From Echiichthys vipera (Eukaryota; Chordata; Actinopteri; Perciformes; Trachinidae), in assembly GCA_963691815.1 (NCBI GenBank), contig OY829662.1, positions 2,080,676 through 2,144,675 of the forward strand: DNA of 64,000 nucleotides, written 5' to 3'. The first letter of the stretch is position 1. Every line of letters begins with the position of its first letter. Positions 10,720 to 24,200 of the stretch are shown piece after piece. The translations under genes and the position numbers were made by a program. Below the pieces are notes generated by a model. The model was not told the DNA's origin. It did no database searches and saw only the letters and a program-made list of their open reading frames with translations.

Positions 10720-13700
10720 ATGGAGGAGGAAGTTACTCTCTCCCTGCCCTAAGATGCTCTGTTGTCTTGAACACAAGCAAAAAAAAAGAGCTCAAAGGGA
10801 TATTTCAGATACTTTGAAGACAAATTTGACACCGAAGCTAAGAGATGAAGTGCTGTGGACGGGGCGGCAGCAGCTGAGCAGATTTAAGGCACCTAAAAAA
10901 ATCAATATCTGTTTAAGTGTGCGCTATATTTAGAACATGTCGATGCTTAACCTCGCTGTCGGACAGCCATTTCCTCTGGGACTATATTTTCTCGACCATA
11001 TAACTTCCGTATTCCTACACAACAGTGTCGCACACCTCAGCAGAAGTACCTCATACAGCCCCACTTCAAAATACCTTGAATGTCCCTTTAAGAAGTGTTT
11101 CATTTAATTAATAAGTCTTGAAAAAGTCTCTTGGATCAGCTGGAGTCACCGCAAAACAGAGAACAGCTATTTTTCTGACACATTTGAGGAAAGATCTCGT
11201 AGTATATCGCATCAAGTCGTAGGATCTCTAGAACAAAATTCGTCGGATTCTGAGGCTAAAAGTCGTAGTATTTCGAGACTAAAAATCGTAGTATTTCGAG
11301 ACTAAAATCGTAGCATTTCGAGACTAAAATCGTAGTATTTTGAGACTAAAAACTTAGCATTTTGAAAATAAAAATCGTAGCATTTTGAGGATAAAAGTCG
11401 TAGTATTTTGGGACTAAAAGTCGTAGTATTTTGAGACTAAAAGACGTAGTATTTTGAGACTAAAGTCGTAGTATTTTGAGACTAAAATCGTAGTTTTTTG
11501 AGACTAAAATCGTAGTATTTTGAGACTAAAGTCGTAGTATTTTGAGACTAAAATCGTAGTTTTTTGAGACTAAAGTCGTAGTATTTCGAGACTAAAAATC
11601 GTAGTATTTCGAGACTAAAATCGTAGCATTTCGAGACTAAAATCGTAGTATTTTGAGACTAAAAACTTAGCATTTTGAGAATAAAAATCGTAGCATTTTG
11701 AGGATAAAAGTCGTAGTATTTTGGGACTAAAAGTCGTAGTATTTTGAGACTAAAAGACGTAGTATTTTGAGACTAAAGTCGTAGTATTTTGAGACTAAAA
11801 TCGTAGTTTTTTGAGACTAAAATCGTAGTATTTTGAGACTAAAGTCGTAGTATTTTGAGACTAAAATCGTAGTTTTTTGAGACTAAAATCGTAGTTTTTT
11901 GAGACCAAAGTCGTAGTATTTTGAGACTAAAATCGTAGTATTTTGAGACTAAAAACTTAGCATTTTGAGGATAAAAATCGTAGCATTTTGAGGATAAAAG
12001 TCGTAGTATTTTGACACTGACAGTCGTAGTATTTTGAGATTAAAGTCGTAGTATTTTGACACTGACAGTCGTAGTATTTTCAGACTAAAAGTCGTGGTAT
12101 TTTGAGACTTAAGTCGTAGTATTTTGAGACTAAAATTGTAGTTTTTTGAGACTAAAATCGTAGTATTTTGAGACTAAAGTCGTAGTATTTTGAGACTAAA
12201 ATCGTAGTTTTTTGAGACCAAAGTCGTAGTATTTTGAGACTAAAATCGTAGTATTTTGAGACTAAAATCGTAGTTTTTTGAGACCAAAGTCGTAGTATTT
12301 TGAGACTAAAATCGTAGTATTTTGAGACTAAAAACTTAGCATATTGAGGATAAAAATCGTAGCATTTTGAGGATAAAAGTCGTAGTATTTCGGGACTAAA
12401 AGTCCTAGTATTTTGAGACTAAAAGTCGTAGTATTTTGACACTGACAGTCGTAGTATTTTCAGACTAAAAGTCGTGGTATTTTGAGACTAAAATCGTAGT
12501 TTTTTGAGACTAAAATCGTAGTTTTTTGAGACTAAAATCGTAGTATTTTGAGACTAAAGTCGTAGTTTTTTGAGACCAAAGTCGTAGTATTTTGAGACTA
12601 AAATCGTAGTTTTTTTAGACTAAAATCGTAGTTTTTTGAGACTAAAAGTTGTAGTATTTTGAGACTAAAGTCGTAGTATTTTGAGACTAAAATCGTAGTT
12701 TTTTGAGACTAAAATCGTAGTTTTTTGAGACTAAAATCGTAGTATTTTGAGACTAAAATCGTAGTTTTTTGAGACCAAAGTCGTAGAATTTTGAGACTAA
12801 AATCGTAGTTTTTTGAGACTAAAATCGTAGTTTTTTGAGACTAAAAGTTGTAGTATTTTGAGACTAAAGTCGTAGTATTTTGAGACTAAAATCGTAGTTT
12901 TTTGAGACTAAAATCCTAGTTTTTTGAGACTAAAAGTTGTAGTATTTTGAGACTAAAGTCGTAGTATTTTGAGACTAAAATCGTAGTTTTTTGAGACTAA
13001 AATCGTAGTTTTTTGAGACCAAAGTCGTAGTATTTTGAGACTAAAATCGTAGTATTTTGAGACTAAAAACTTAGCATTTTGAGGATAAAAATCGTAGCAT
13101 TTTGAGGATAAAAGTCGTAGTATTTTGACACTGACAGTCGTAGTATTTTGAGACTAAAAGTCGTAGTATTTTGAGACTAAAATCGTAGTATTTTCAGACT
13201 AAAGTCGTAGTATTTTGAGACTAAAAGACGTAGTATTTTGAGACTAAAATCGTAGTTTTTTGAGACTAAAATCGTAGTTTTTTGAGACCAAAGTCGTAGT
13301 ATTTTGAGACTAAAATCGTAGTATTTTGAGACTAAAAACTTAGCATTTTGAGGATAAAAATCGTAGCATTTTGAGGATAAAAGTCGTAGTATTTTGACAC
13401 TGACAGTCGTAGTATTTTGAGATTAAAGTCGTAGTATTTTGACACTGACAGTCGTAGTATTTTCAGACTAAAAGTCGTGGTATTTTGAGACTTAAGTCGT
13501 AGTATTTTGAGACTAAAATTGTAGTTTTTTGAGACTAAAATCGTAGTATTTTGAGACTAAAGTCGTAGTATTTTGAGACTAAAATCGTAGTTTTTTGAGA
13601 CCAAAGTCGTAGTATTTTGAGACTAAAATCGTAGTATTTTGAGACTAAAATCGTAGTTTTTTGAGACCAAAGTCGTAGTATTTTGAGACTAAAATCGTAG

Positions 13701-16700
13701 TATTTTGAGACTAAAAACTTAGCATATTGAGGATAAAAATCGTAGCATTTTGAGGATAAAAGTCGTAGTATTTCGGGACTAAAAGTCCTAGTATTTTGAG
13801 ACTAAAAGTCGTAGTATTTTGACACTGACAGTCGTAGTATTTTCAGACTAAAAGTCGTGGTATTTTGAGACTAAAATCGTAGTTTTTTGAGACTAAAATC
13901 GTAGTTTTTTGAGACTAAAATCGTAGTATTTTGAGACTAAAGTCGTAGTTTTTTGAGACCAAAGTCGTAGTATTTTGAGACTAAAATCGTAGTTTTTTTA
14001 GACTAAAATCGTAGTTTTTTGAGACTAAAAGTTGTAGTATTTTGAGACTAAAGTCGTAGTATTTTGAGACTAAAATCGTAGTTTTTTGAGACTAAAATCG
14101 TAGTTTTTTGAGACTAAAATCGTAGTATTTTGAGACTAAAATCGTAGTTTTTTGAGACCAAAGTCGTAGAATTTTGAGACTAAAATCGTAGTTTTTTGAG
14201 ACCAAAGTTGTAGTATTTTGAGACTAAAGTCGTAGTATTTTGAGACTAAAATCGTAGTTTTTTGAGACTAAAATCCTAGTTTTTTGAGACTAAAAGTTGT
14301 AGTATTTTGAGACTAAAGTCGTAGTATTTTGAGACTAAAGTCGTAGTATTTTGAGATTAAAATCGTAGTATTTTGAGACTAAAGTCGTAGTATTTTGAGA
14401 CTAAAATCGTAGTTTTTTTAACTAAAATCGTAGTATTTTGAGACTAAAGTCGTAGTATTTTGAGACTAAAGTCGTAGTATTTTGAGATTAAAATCGTAGT
14501 ATTTTGAGACTAAAATCGTAGTATTTTGAGACTAAAATCGTAGTTTTTTTAACTAAAATCGTAGTATTTTGAGACTAAAGTCGTAGTATTTTGAGACTAA
14601 AATCGTAGTATTTTGAGACTAAAATCGTAGTATTTTGAGACTAAAATCGTAGTATTTTGAAACTAAAAGTCGTAGTATTTTAAGACTAAAATCGTTGTAT
14701 TTTGAGACTAAAATCGTAGTATTCAGAGAATAAAAGTCGTAGTATTTTGAGACTAAAAGTCGTAGTATTTTGAGACTAAAAGTCGTAGTATTTTGAGACT
14801 AAAAGTCGTAGTATTTTGAGAGTAAAAGTCGTAGTATTTTGAGACTAAAAGTCGTAGTATTTTGAGAGTAAAAGTCGTAGTATTCGGAGGATAAAAGTCG
14901 TAGTATTTTCAGACTAAAAGTCGTAGTATTTTCAGACTAAAAGCTGAGTATTCAGAGAATAAAAGTCGTAGTATTTTGAGACTAAAATCGTAGCACTTTG
15001 AGGATAAAAGTCGTAGTATTTTCAGACTAAAAGTCGTAGTATTTTGAGACTAAAGTCGTAGTATTTTAAGACTAAAAGTCGTAGTATTTTCATACTAAAG
15101 TCGTAGTATTTTGAGACTAAAATCTTAGCATTTTGAGGATAAAAGTCGTAGTATTTTGAGACTAAAATCGTAGTTTTTTGAGACTAAAATCGTAGTTTTT
15201 TTAGACTAAAATCGTAGTTTTTTGAGACTAAAATCGCAGTATTTTGAGACTAAAGTCGTAGTATTTAGAGACTAAAATCGTAGTTTTTTAAAACTAAAAT
15301 CGTAGTTTTTTTAGACTAAAATCGTAGTTTTTTGAGACTAAAATCGTAGTAATTTGAGACTAAAATCGTAGTTTTTTGAGACTAAAATCGTAGTTTTTTG
15401 AGACTAAAATCGTAGCATTTTGGGACTAAAAGTCGTAGTATTTTGGGACTAAAAGTCGTAGTATTTTGAGACTAAAGTCGTAGTATTTTGAGACTAAAAG
15501 TCGTAGTATTCAGACTTAAGTCGTAGTATTTTCACACTAAAGTTGTAGAATTTTAGACTAAAAGTCGTAGTATTTTGAGACTAAAGTCGTAGTATTTTCA
15601 CACTAAAGTCGTAGTATTTTGAGACTAAAAGTCGTAGTATTTTGAGACTAAAGTCGTAGTATTTTCAGACTAAAAGTCGTAGTATTTTGAGACTATAGTC
15701 ATAGTATTTTGAGACTAAAAGTCGTAGTATTTTGAGACTAAAGTCGTAGTATTTTGAGACTAAAAGTCGTAGTATTTTGAGACTAAAGTCGTAGTATTTT
15801 GGGACTAAAAGTCGTAGTATTTTGAGACTAAAGTCGTAGTATTTTGGGACTAAAAGTCATGGTATTTTCAGACTAAAAGTCGTAGTATTTCAAGACTAAA
15901 AGTCGTAGTATTTTGAGACTGACAGTCGTAGTATTTTGGGGCTAAAAGTCGTAGTATTTTCAGACTAAAAGTCGTAGTATTTTGGGGCTAAAAGTCGTAG
16001 TAATTTGAGACTAAAAGTCGTAGTATTTTGAGACTAAATGTCGTAGTATTTCAAGACTAAAAGTCGTAGTATTTCCAGACTAAAAGTCGTAGTATTTTCA
16101 CACTAAAGTCGTAGAATTTTAGACTAAAAGTCGTAGTATTCAGACTTAAGTCGTAGTATTTTCACACTAAAGTTGTAGAATTTTAGACTAAAAGTCGTAG
16201 TATTTTGAGACTAAAGTCGTAGTATTTTCACACTAAAGTCGTAGTATTTTGAGACTTAAGTCGTAGTATTTCAGACTAAAAGTCGTAGTATTTTGAGACT
16301 AAAGTCATAGTATTTTGAGACTAAAAGTCGTAGTATTTTGAGACTAAAGTCGTAGTATTTTGAGACTAAAAGTCGTAGTATTTTGAGACTAAAGTCGTAG
16401 TATTTTGGGACTAAAAGTCGTAGTATTTTGAGACTGACAGTCGTAGTATTTTGGGGCTAAAAGTCGTAGTATTTTGGGGCTAAAAGTCGTAGTATTTTGA
16501 GACTAAAAGTCGTAGTATTTTGGGACTAAAAGTCGTAGTATTTTGGGGCTAAAAGTCGTAGTATTTCAAGACTAAAAGTCGTAGTATTCAGGGATTAAAA
16601 GTCGTAGTAATTTGAGACTAAAGTCGTAGTATTTTAGACAAAGTCATAGTATTTCAGAGTAAAAGTCGTAGTATTTTCACACTAAAGTCGTAGTATTTTG

Positions 16701-19700
16701 AGACTAAAAGTTGTAGTGTTTTTAGACTAAAAGTCGTAGTATTTCAGACTAAAGTCGTAGTATTTTGAGACTAAAGTCGTAGTATTTTGAGACTTAAAGT
16801 CGTAGTATTTTCAGAATAAAAGTCGTAGTATTTTGAGACTAAAAGTCGTAGCATTTTGAGACTAAAAGTCGTAGTATTTTCAGACTAAAGTCGTAGTATT
16901 TTCAGATTAAAAGTTGTAGTATTTTAAGACTAAAATTCGTAGTATTTTCAGATTAAAAGTTGTAGTATTTTCAGACTAAAGTCGTAGTAATTTGGGACTA
17001 AAAGTCGTAGTATTTCAGACCAAAAGTCGTAGTATTTTGGGACTAAAAGTCGTAGTATTTCAGACTAAAGTTGAAGTATTTTCAGACTAAAGTCGTAGTA
17101 TTTTCAGACTAAAAGTCGTAGTATTATGAGACTAAAGTCGTAGTATTTCAGACTAAAAGTCGTAGTATTTTCAGACTTAAGTTGTAGTATTTTCAGACTA
17201 AAGTCGTAGTATTTTCAGACTAAAAGTCATAGTATTTTGGGACTAAAAGTCGTAGTATTTTCAGACTAAAAGTCGTAGTATTTCAGACTAAAAGTCGTAG
17301 TATTTTCAGACTAAAAGTCGTAGTATTTTGAGGCTAAAAGTCGTAGTATTTTGAGACTAAAGTCGTAGTATTTTGAGACTAAAGTCGTAGTATTCAGACT
17401 AAAGTCGTAGTATTTTGATACTAAAGTCGTAGTATTTTCAGACTAAAGTTGTAGTATTTTCAGACTAAAAGTCGTAGTATTTTCAGACTAAAGTTGTAGT
17501 ATTTTCAGACTAAAGTCGTAGTATTTTCAGACTAAAGTTGTAGTATTGTCAGACTAAAGTCGTAGTATTTTGAGACCTAAGTCGTAGTATTTTCAGACTA
17601 AAAGTCGTAGTATTTTGAGACCTAAGTCGTAGTATTTTCAGACTAAAAGTCGTAGTATTTTGAGACCTAAGTCGTAGTATTTTCAGACTAAAAGTCGTAG
17701 TATTTTGAGACTAAAGTCGTAGTATTTTGAGACTAAAGTCGTAGTATTCAGACCTAAGTCGTAGTATTTTCAGACTTAAAGTCGTGGTATTTCAGACTAA
17801 AGTCGTAGTATTTTTAGACTAAAAGTCGTAGTATTTCAGAGTAAAAGTCGTAGTATTTTCACACTAAAGTCGTAGTATTTTGAGACTAAAAGTTGTAGTG
17901 TTTTTAGACTAAAAGTCGTAGTATTTCAGACTAAAGTCGTAGTATTTTGAGACTAAAGTCGTAGTATTTTGAGACTTAAAGTCGTAGTATTTTCAGAATA
18001 AAAGTCGTAGTATTTTGAGACTAAAAGTCGTAGCATTTTGAGACTAAAAGTCGTAGTATTTTCAGACTAAAGTCGTAGTATTTTCAGATTAAAAGTTGTA
18101 GTATTTTAAGACTAAAATTCGTAGTATTTTCAGATTAAAAGTTGTAGTATTTTCAGACTAAAGTCGTAGTAATTTGGGACTAAAAGTCGTAGTATTTCAG
18201 ACCAAAAGTCGTAGTATTTTGGGACTAAAAGTCGTAGTATTTCAGACTAAAAGTCGTAGTATTTCAGACTAAAGTTGAAGTATTTTCAGACTAAAGTCGT
18301 AGTATTTTCAGACTAAAAGTCGTAGTATTATGAGACTAAAGTCGTAGTATTTCAGACTAAAAGTCGTAGTATTTTCAGACTTAAGTTGTAGTATTTTCAG
18401 ACTAAAGTCGTAGTATTTTCAGACTAAAAGTCATAGTATTTTGGGACTAAAAGTCGTAGTATTTTCAGACTAAAAGTCGTAGTATTTCAGACTAAAAGTC
18501 GTAGTATTTTCAGACTAAAAGTCGTAGTATTTTGAGGCTAAAAGTCGTAGTATTTTGAGACTAAAAGTCGTAGTATTTTGAGACTAAAGTCGTAGTATTC
18601 AGACTAAAGTCGTAGTATTTTGATACTAAAGTCGTAGTATTTTCAGACTAAAGTTGTAGTATTTTCAGACTAAAAGTCGTAGTATTTTCAGACTAAAGTT
18701 GTAGTATTTTCAGACTAAAGTAGTAGTATTTTCAGACTAAAGTTGTAGTATTGTCAGACTAAAGTCGTAGTATTTTGAGACCTAAGTCGTAGTATTTTCA
18801 GACTAAAAGTCGTAGTATTTTGAGACCTAAGTCGTAGTATTTTCAGACTAAAAGTCGTAGTATTTTGAGACCTAAGTCGTAGTATTTTCAGACTAAAAGT
18901 CGTAGTATTTTGAGACTAAAGTCGTAGTATTTTGAGACTAAAGTCGTAGTATTCAGACCTAAGTCGTAGTATTTTCAGACTTAAAGTCGTAGTATTTCAG
19001 ACTAAAGTCGTAGTATTTCAGACTAAAAGTCGTAGTATTTCAGACTAAAGTTGTAGTATTTTCAGACTAAAGTTGTAGTATTTTCAGACTAAAAGTCGTA
19101 GTATTTTGAGACCTAAGTCGTAGTATTTTCAGACTAAAAGTCGTAGTATTTTGAGACTAAAGTCGTAGTATTTTCAGACTAAAAGTCGTAGTATTTTGAG
19201 ACTAAAGTCGTAGTATTTTCAGACTAAAAGTCGTAGTATTTTGAGACCTAAGTCGTAGTATTTTCAGACTAAAAGTCGTAGTATTTTCAGACTAAAAGTC
19301 GTAGTATTTTGAGACTAAAGTCGTAGTATTTTCAGACTAAAAGTCGTAGTATTTCAGACTAAAATCGTAGTATTTTCAGACTAAAGTCGTGGCATTTTCA
19401 GACTAAAGTCGTAGTATTTTCAGACTAAAGTCGTAGTATTTTTAGACTAAAGTCGTAGTATTTTCAGACTCTGTTGGTGTTGAATGTTTCCTTCATGTGC
19501 TGATAAAATTCTCCTCCTAAAGATAAGTAAAGTGTTTAAAAAGCCTCTCGGATCAGCCGGATGCTGGATGCTGGATGCTGGAACCTGCATCGTCTCAAAG
19601 CTGAAAACATGAACCTTCTCATGTTTCACAGATGATGATCTTTAAGAATATGAAGCATCGATGCAGATTAAACTTCCCAACGAGAGTCAAAGGCATTAAA

Positions 19701-21216
19701 ATGAGCTCAACCGTAAAAATCTACAGCAGGAAAAACACATGAATGCAGCAGGAAGCTTCATCCAGACACATCAGATAGAAACAGTTTTACTGCATCATAC
19801 ACACTTTTATTCAAGTAGGTTTTTACTGCAGGACTTTAATATGAGGGACGTATTTTCAGTGTGTATTAGTACTTTTCCTGCAGTCAAGGATCTTCCACCA
19901 CTGTTGATTTCTGATACAATATAAAGAATCACATCTGGGAGAGTTGAAGCATGCACTTTATTCATTCAGTGGTCTTTGTGCAACATACTGGAGCATTAAG
20001 GAAGTGGATGAGAGGGAGTCTCACCTGTCACTGTAAGCAGCGGTGGTGGTGGGCTGGGCAAATCTGTATGCTGCATAGCCACCCTGTAAAAATACCAGAG
20101 TGTTAATCAATGATTAAGCTCAACCTGCACGGAGAAAGGTTAGATCCAGAGACGCGCAGAAACAACAATACAGACACAGAGCTTTAAATTGCCTTAATAG
20201 TTAAATGTCACTGCACAGTATTGTGATCATCTGCCCTCATCCCCCCGACTGCAGGGGCCCCTTCAGACACCAGAGGGTGCTGTTTGATATATGGTGCATG
20301 AGGCAAGTCAACAGGGGGATGAATGATGCTCCGAGAAGCAGCGGATTCAGGGCTGGGGGGGTGAAGGGGGTGGGGGGGGGGATTCATTGTCACACTCGAG
20401 GCTCATCCGAGTAGCGGCAACAGAAGCCACGTGAGCCAACTCCCCAAATTCAGCCCATTTTTAGATTGAGGGAGGCTCTGCTGCTACATTATTGAAGAGA
20501 CCCTTTTTTCCTTCACACGACACCCCCGCCCCCACCCCCCGGGCTCACAAATGAAGTAAGAAGGCAGAAGACGGTGGGACCGTTGGGGAGTCAGGACTGC
20601 TGTATTCATTTGCCAGAGTGGGGAAGGAATTAAAGACCTCATTGTGGAGTGCTGCTATTACTCTCTTTGAAAAATGAAGCTGTTCTCCCACTGTTTTTCT
20701 ATTAGTGCCAGTGGAGTGTGTGCCCATCTGCGGCCATACCGCGGATAGGTGGCTTTTAATAATGCATGTTTTCATTCATTTTTAAACTCAAGGGGGAAGA
20801 CGTCCGATGGAGAGTGGGTGGAGGGAAGCGACGGTGGGATGGTTTGCGACTGCGGCTGCACATGAAATCAGGTCAGGGGCCGCAACTATTGAATGGCGCC
20901 CCCCTCCCCACCCCCGCCATTCCCCTCAAGGTTTCTCCACGGAGGCAGGAAGTCAGAGCACTTGAGGCAGATGACTTCCTGTGGGACAGCCATGCCTTGG
21001 GACTGTGCTGATTACTGCAACAGCCTGAACAAACACGCACCAATAAATCACTCTCCCACATTGTCAAATCCTGCACACAACAGTGCAGCACATTTGTTAT
21101 GTTGTCGTGTGGATAGTGCGTCTGTGCATTCATGTACGTGTGCGCTCATGTGTGCTTCTACACGAAGGTGCATGCATGCATATGTATTAGCATGTGCAAT
21201 GTACGTAGAGTATATT

Positions 21217-21256
<40 letters not shown>

Positions 21257-24200
21257 GTATCAGCAGGTCATCTGTTTCCAAAAGGGAGCTACAACACTTG
21301 CTTTTGACAGCCAGCCGGTGTCCACTGAATGATCGTGGAGGACACTCAGGGCTGAGGGACGGCTTCCTCTTGGTCACTCGAGTCCTTCACGCGCACTCAG
21401 CCAGTCTGAAGCAGTGCAGTGGCCAGTGCCAAAACTAATGGCAGTAAAGCACCAGGGGCTGGCGTGACGGGTTGAGTGATGGAGCAACCTGGCCAGGCCT
21501 CGGTCAAGGGACAGGGGGGCGCAGGACTTAGCTGGAGGTGGCTGAACGAGTGTGAGAGACAAACAATATCACTCAGAGCACAGCCCAGCTCTCATCTGTG
21601 GCGGTGGATGTCGCTACAATAAAAAAAAAAACAGTGAAATACAGTCCTATCATGTGGGCTGGTGTGTAAAGTCATACATCACCGGTGTTTAGCATCTCGC
21701 TCCCAGACACTGGTCGCCAGGGCGAAAGTGAGAGGCAACTGTCATTGTCGCTGCGCCTACTGTCATCTTGCTATCTCAGCAGACGGCAGCAGAGTGGGGA
21801 GAAAAGCAGCAGAATCAAAGGGACAAATTACATCCCCCCCGCAAACGTTTGGACTAATGTCAAAGTGGGGCAGCGTAGTAATATCAGCATTATCTCCACA
21901 GTGCCCATGCTTTTCTCTGTCAAGGGCGACGTGCAGCAGGGCCAACCCCTGATATGACCCTGCCTGCACGGACAGCTCCAGAGGGACGGCTAATCCCTTT
22001 ATCTGCTGCTGCTCCTCTTATCTCCCACATGGTGATGGCTGGGAGGAACCGGCTCCAGTCAGGCCTGCACAGGCCCCTCGGGGCAGGCAGGGATATCCCC
22101 GCCAAACCCTCTGAGTGTACACAAGCACAAAACAGGAGAGAGGAGCAAGGAGGTAGTGAGTAAGAGAGAGGAGGGCTGCAGAAGACGAAACCACCTGAAA
22201 AAACCCAGACAAATCTAAAGTAAGAAGTGACCTAACTTGACACGGGACACTGAGCCGGGGTCTGCCTCTTTGCCAAAGTCTGAGATCATAGGAAGAGAGA
22301 GGAGAGAGAGGAGGGAGGAGCTGAGGGGGTTTTAAATTTTGTTGTTGGGTTTCTTGGCACAGCAGACAGAGGCCTAATCGACGCCGGCTTGGCAGCGAGG
22401 CTGGGAGAACGCTGGGGGCTGAGGAGATCACGTTTTTGTCTCCAGGGCTGGGCTTTTTGTCTGCTTTACTTCTGTTTCATCTAAGCAGGCACAAAGAAAA
22501 GCCAACTGTACTTACATAGATCTCTGCACCGTAGAAGCCATCTTGGTACACCACCCTGTGAAAGGAGAGAACAGGAAAAGGAGCGTTGGTTGATTCCGTA
22601 AACTCGATGTTCTTCCTACTTTCCCACCATTTGAGGGTCCGCGGGGTCAGCTCTCAGCAGCTTTTGTGTACCGTACCACAAATAATGAATGACACATTAA
22701 AGCGAAAAGTGCAACCACTTCACATCCCCGTCCAATTTTCTGCTCTGGTAAAATTGTTTGTCTTTCCAGTTGCTGCAGTGTTGTCAGGAGGGCTGGTGGT
22801 GGTGGTGGGGAGAGAAGGGGAGGACAAAAGAAGGCAGCAAAGGAGCTCCATCACATGACTCCGTTATATAAATCAACCAGCTGCCATCGGTAGCAAAGGG
22901 CCCCGGAGTGGGAGGGAGGGGAAAGGGGACGTGGGATTTCCAGTCCCGGCTTGAGCAGCGAGTCTCTCTGCAGTAAGACGGATCCTGATCTAATCACAGA
23001 TAGACGGCTATACCGGGCTCTCGGCCTGCCTCCGTCAGACCTCTCCCACGGCCACACAGACCACTGCTGATAAGAGACGAGTGTGAGGCAGGGCTGCACA
23101 AAGCCAGGAGATCAGCATAGACCCTGGTCACAGTCCAGTGAGATCTGCCCGGTAATACGCTATCTCAGCTCTCTGCAGCTCTCTGCAGCTCTCTGCGGCT
23201 CTTTGCAGCTCTCCCTGTGGCTTTGTTTCTTTCTCCTTTAGTCAATAGACACCGTGCAAATATAAAGACAGGCCGAGTTAGGGCATGTGCATACCGAGAT
23301 ACAAACAGTGATTTCACTCCCCAGGAGGAAGGAATAACAGAGTGAACGGAGAGCAACACCTGATGGCCTGCATTATTTTAACAAACTGCAGTTAACAGGT
23401 TTGAAATTAAACTGACTACGCGTCGTCTAATCTTACATGAAACTAGGACAAAACAATATATTTTGACACTTATCTCCAGAGCCAGACCAATGTACGGGTC
23501 AGCTGATATCTGCAGATACAGGCCCGTCACAGACACATCTGTATCTAATCAGGATCGACACATACGTCGTCCGATGTGGGCTGATCTGAAAACAGCTTTT
23601 TGACAAAACGTATATTGTAGAAAACGACGCGCTCGGGTCGTTTTAAATGGTGTATTACAGAAATACAGATGGTTATTTAAATGTGACAATTAGCTGATAC
23701 TAAGTACTTTCAATTTTTATGTATTCTTTATTTTCCACAGTGTTCATTAGACCTGGCTGACAGTGTAACACACTGCTGATAGTTGTCCTGCAGAATCCTT
23801 TTATGTCCAAAACAGTCATTTTTTATTTTTTAGTGAATGTGAGGTTTTGCTGACAGGATCTAATGGAGTTAAACCATTTAGTCACACGTTCCTTTTAATA
23901 CTTTCCATTGGTTAAACTTTATAAAACACACACACGGACGTAAAGACGGACAAATAGAAATGATTTATGAACAAAAATACCAGGTTTCTGACAGCAAGGA
24001 TATATAATGTATAAAAATGTTAAATATTATTTTGATAAAGTACCTTTTGCAGAGTCATATCTGTGCAAAATCCACATAAAAAAGGTATATTTTCATAAGT
24101 AATCAGTGAATCTTTCCTCTAAAATCGATATTGAAAATCATTTTGGTAGGTATCACCCTGCTCCGCTGCTTTTGAGCTTAAATGACATGTTCTTCAGACA

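Larger units (their letters stand above)
8224..20024 (-). other. rbfox3 intron with giant minisatellite
   Basis: 11.8-kb intron. The exon-side 3 kb (8224-11196) has GA, TTC and CTG tracts and no recognisable exon. 11197-19470 is the minisatellite. 19471-20024 is unique sequence with nothing recognised. Confidence 0.85.
20084..22515 (-). other. rbfox3 intron (2.4 kb)
   Basis: No exon or complete element recognised. Contains a GT tract at 21221-21253 and two overlapping transcript-strand TGCATG motifs at 21171-21180. Confidence 0.75.

Noticed and set aside
10438..10752. 104-codon frame with poly-Leu
   Set aside because: Driven by the CTG repeat, lies in an intron on the strand opposite to rbfox3, no recognisable domain.
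11197..19470. CRISPR-like array
   Set aside because: Units are directly adjacent with no unique spacers, and the context is a vertebrate intron; it is a minisatellite.
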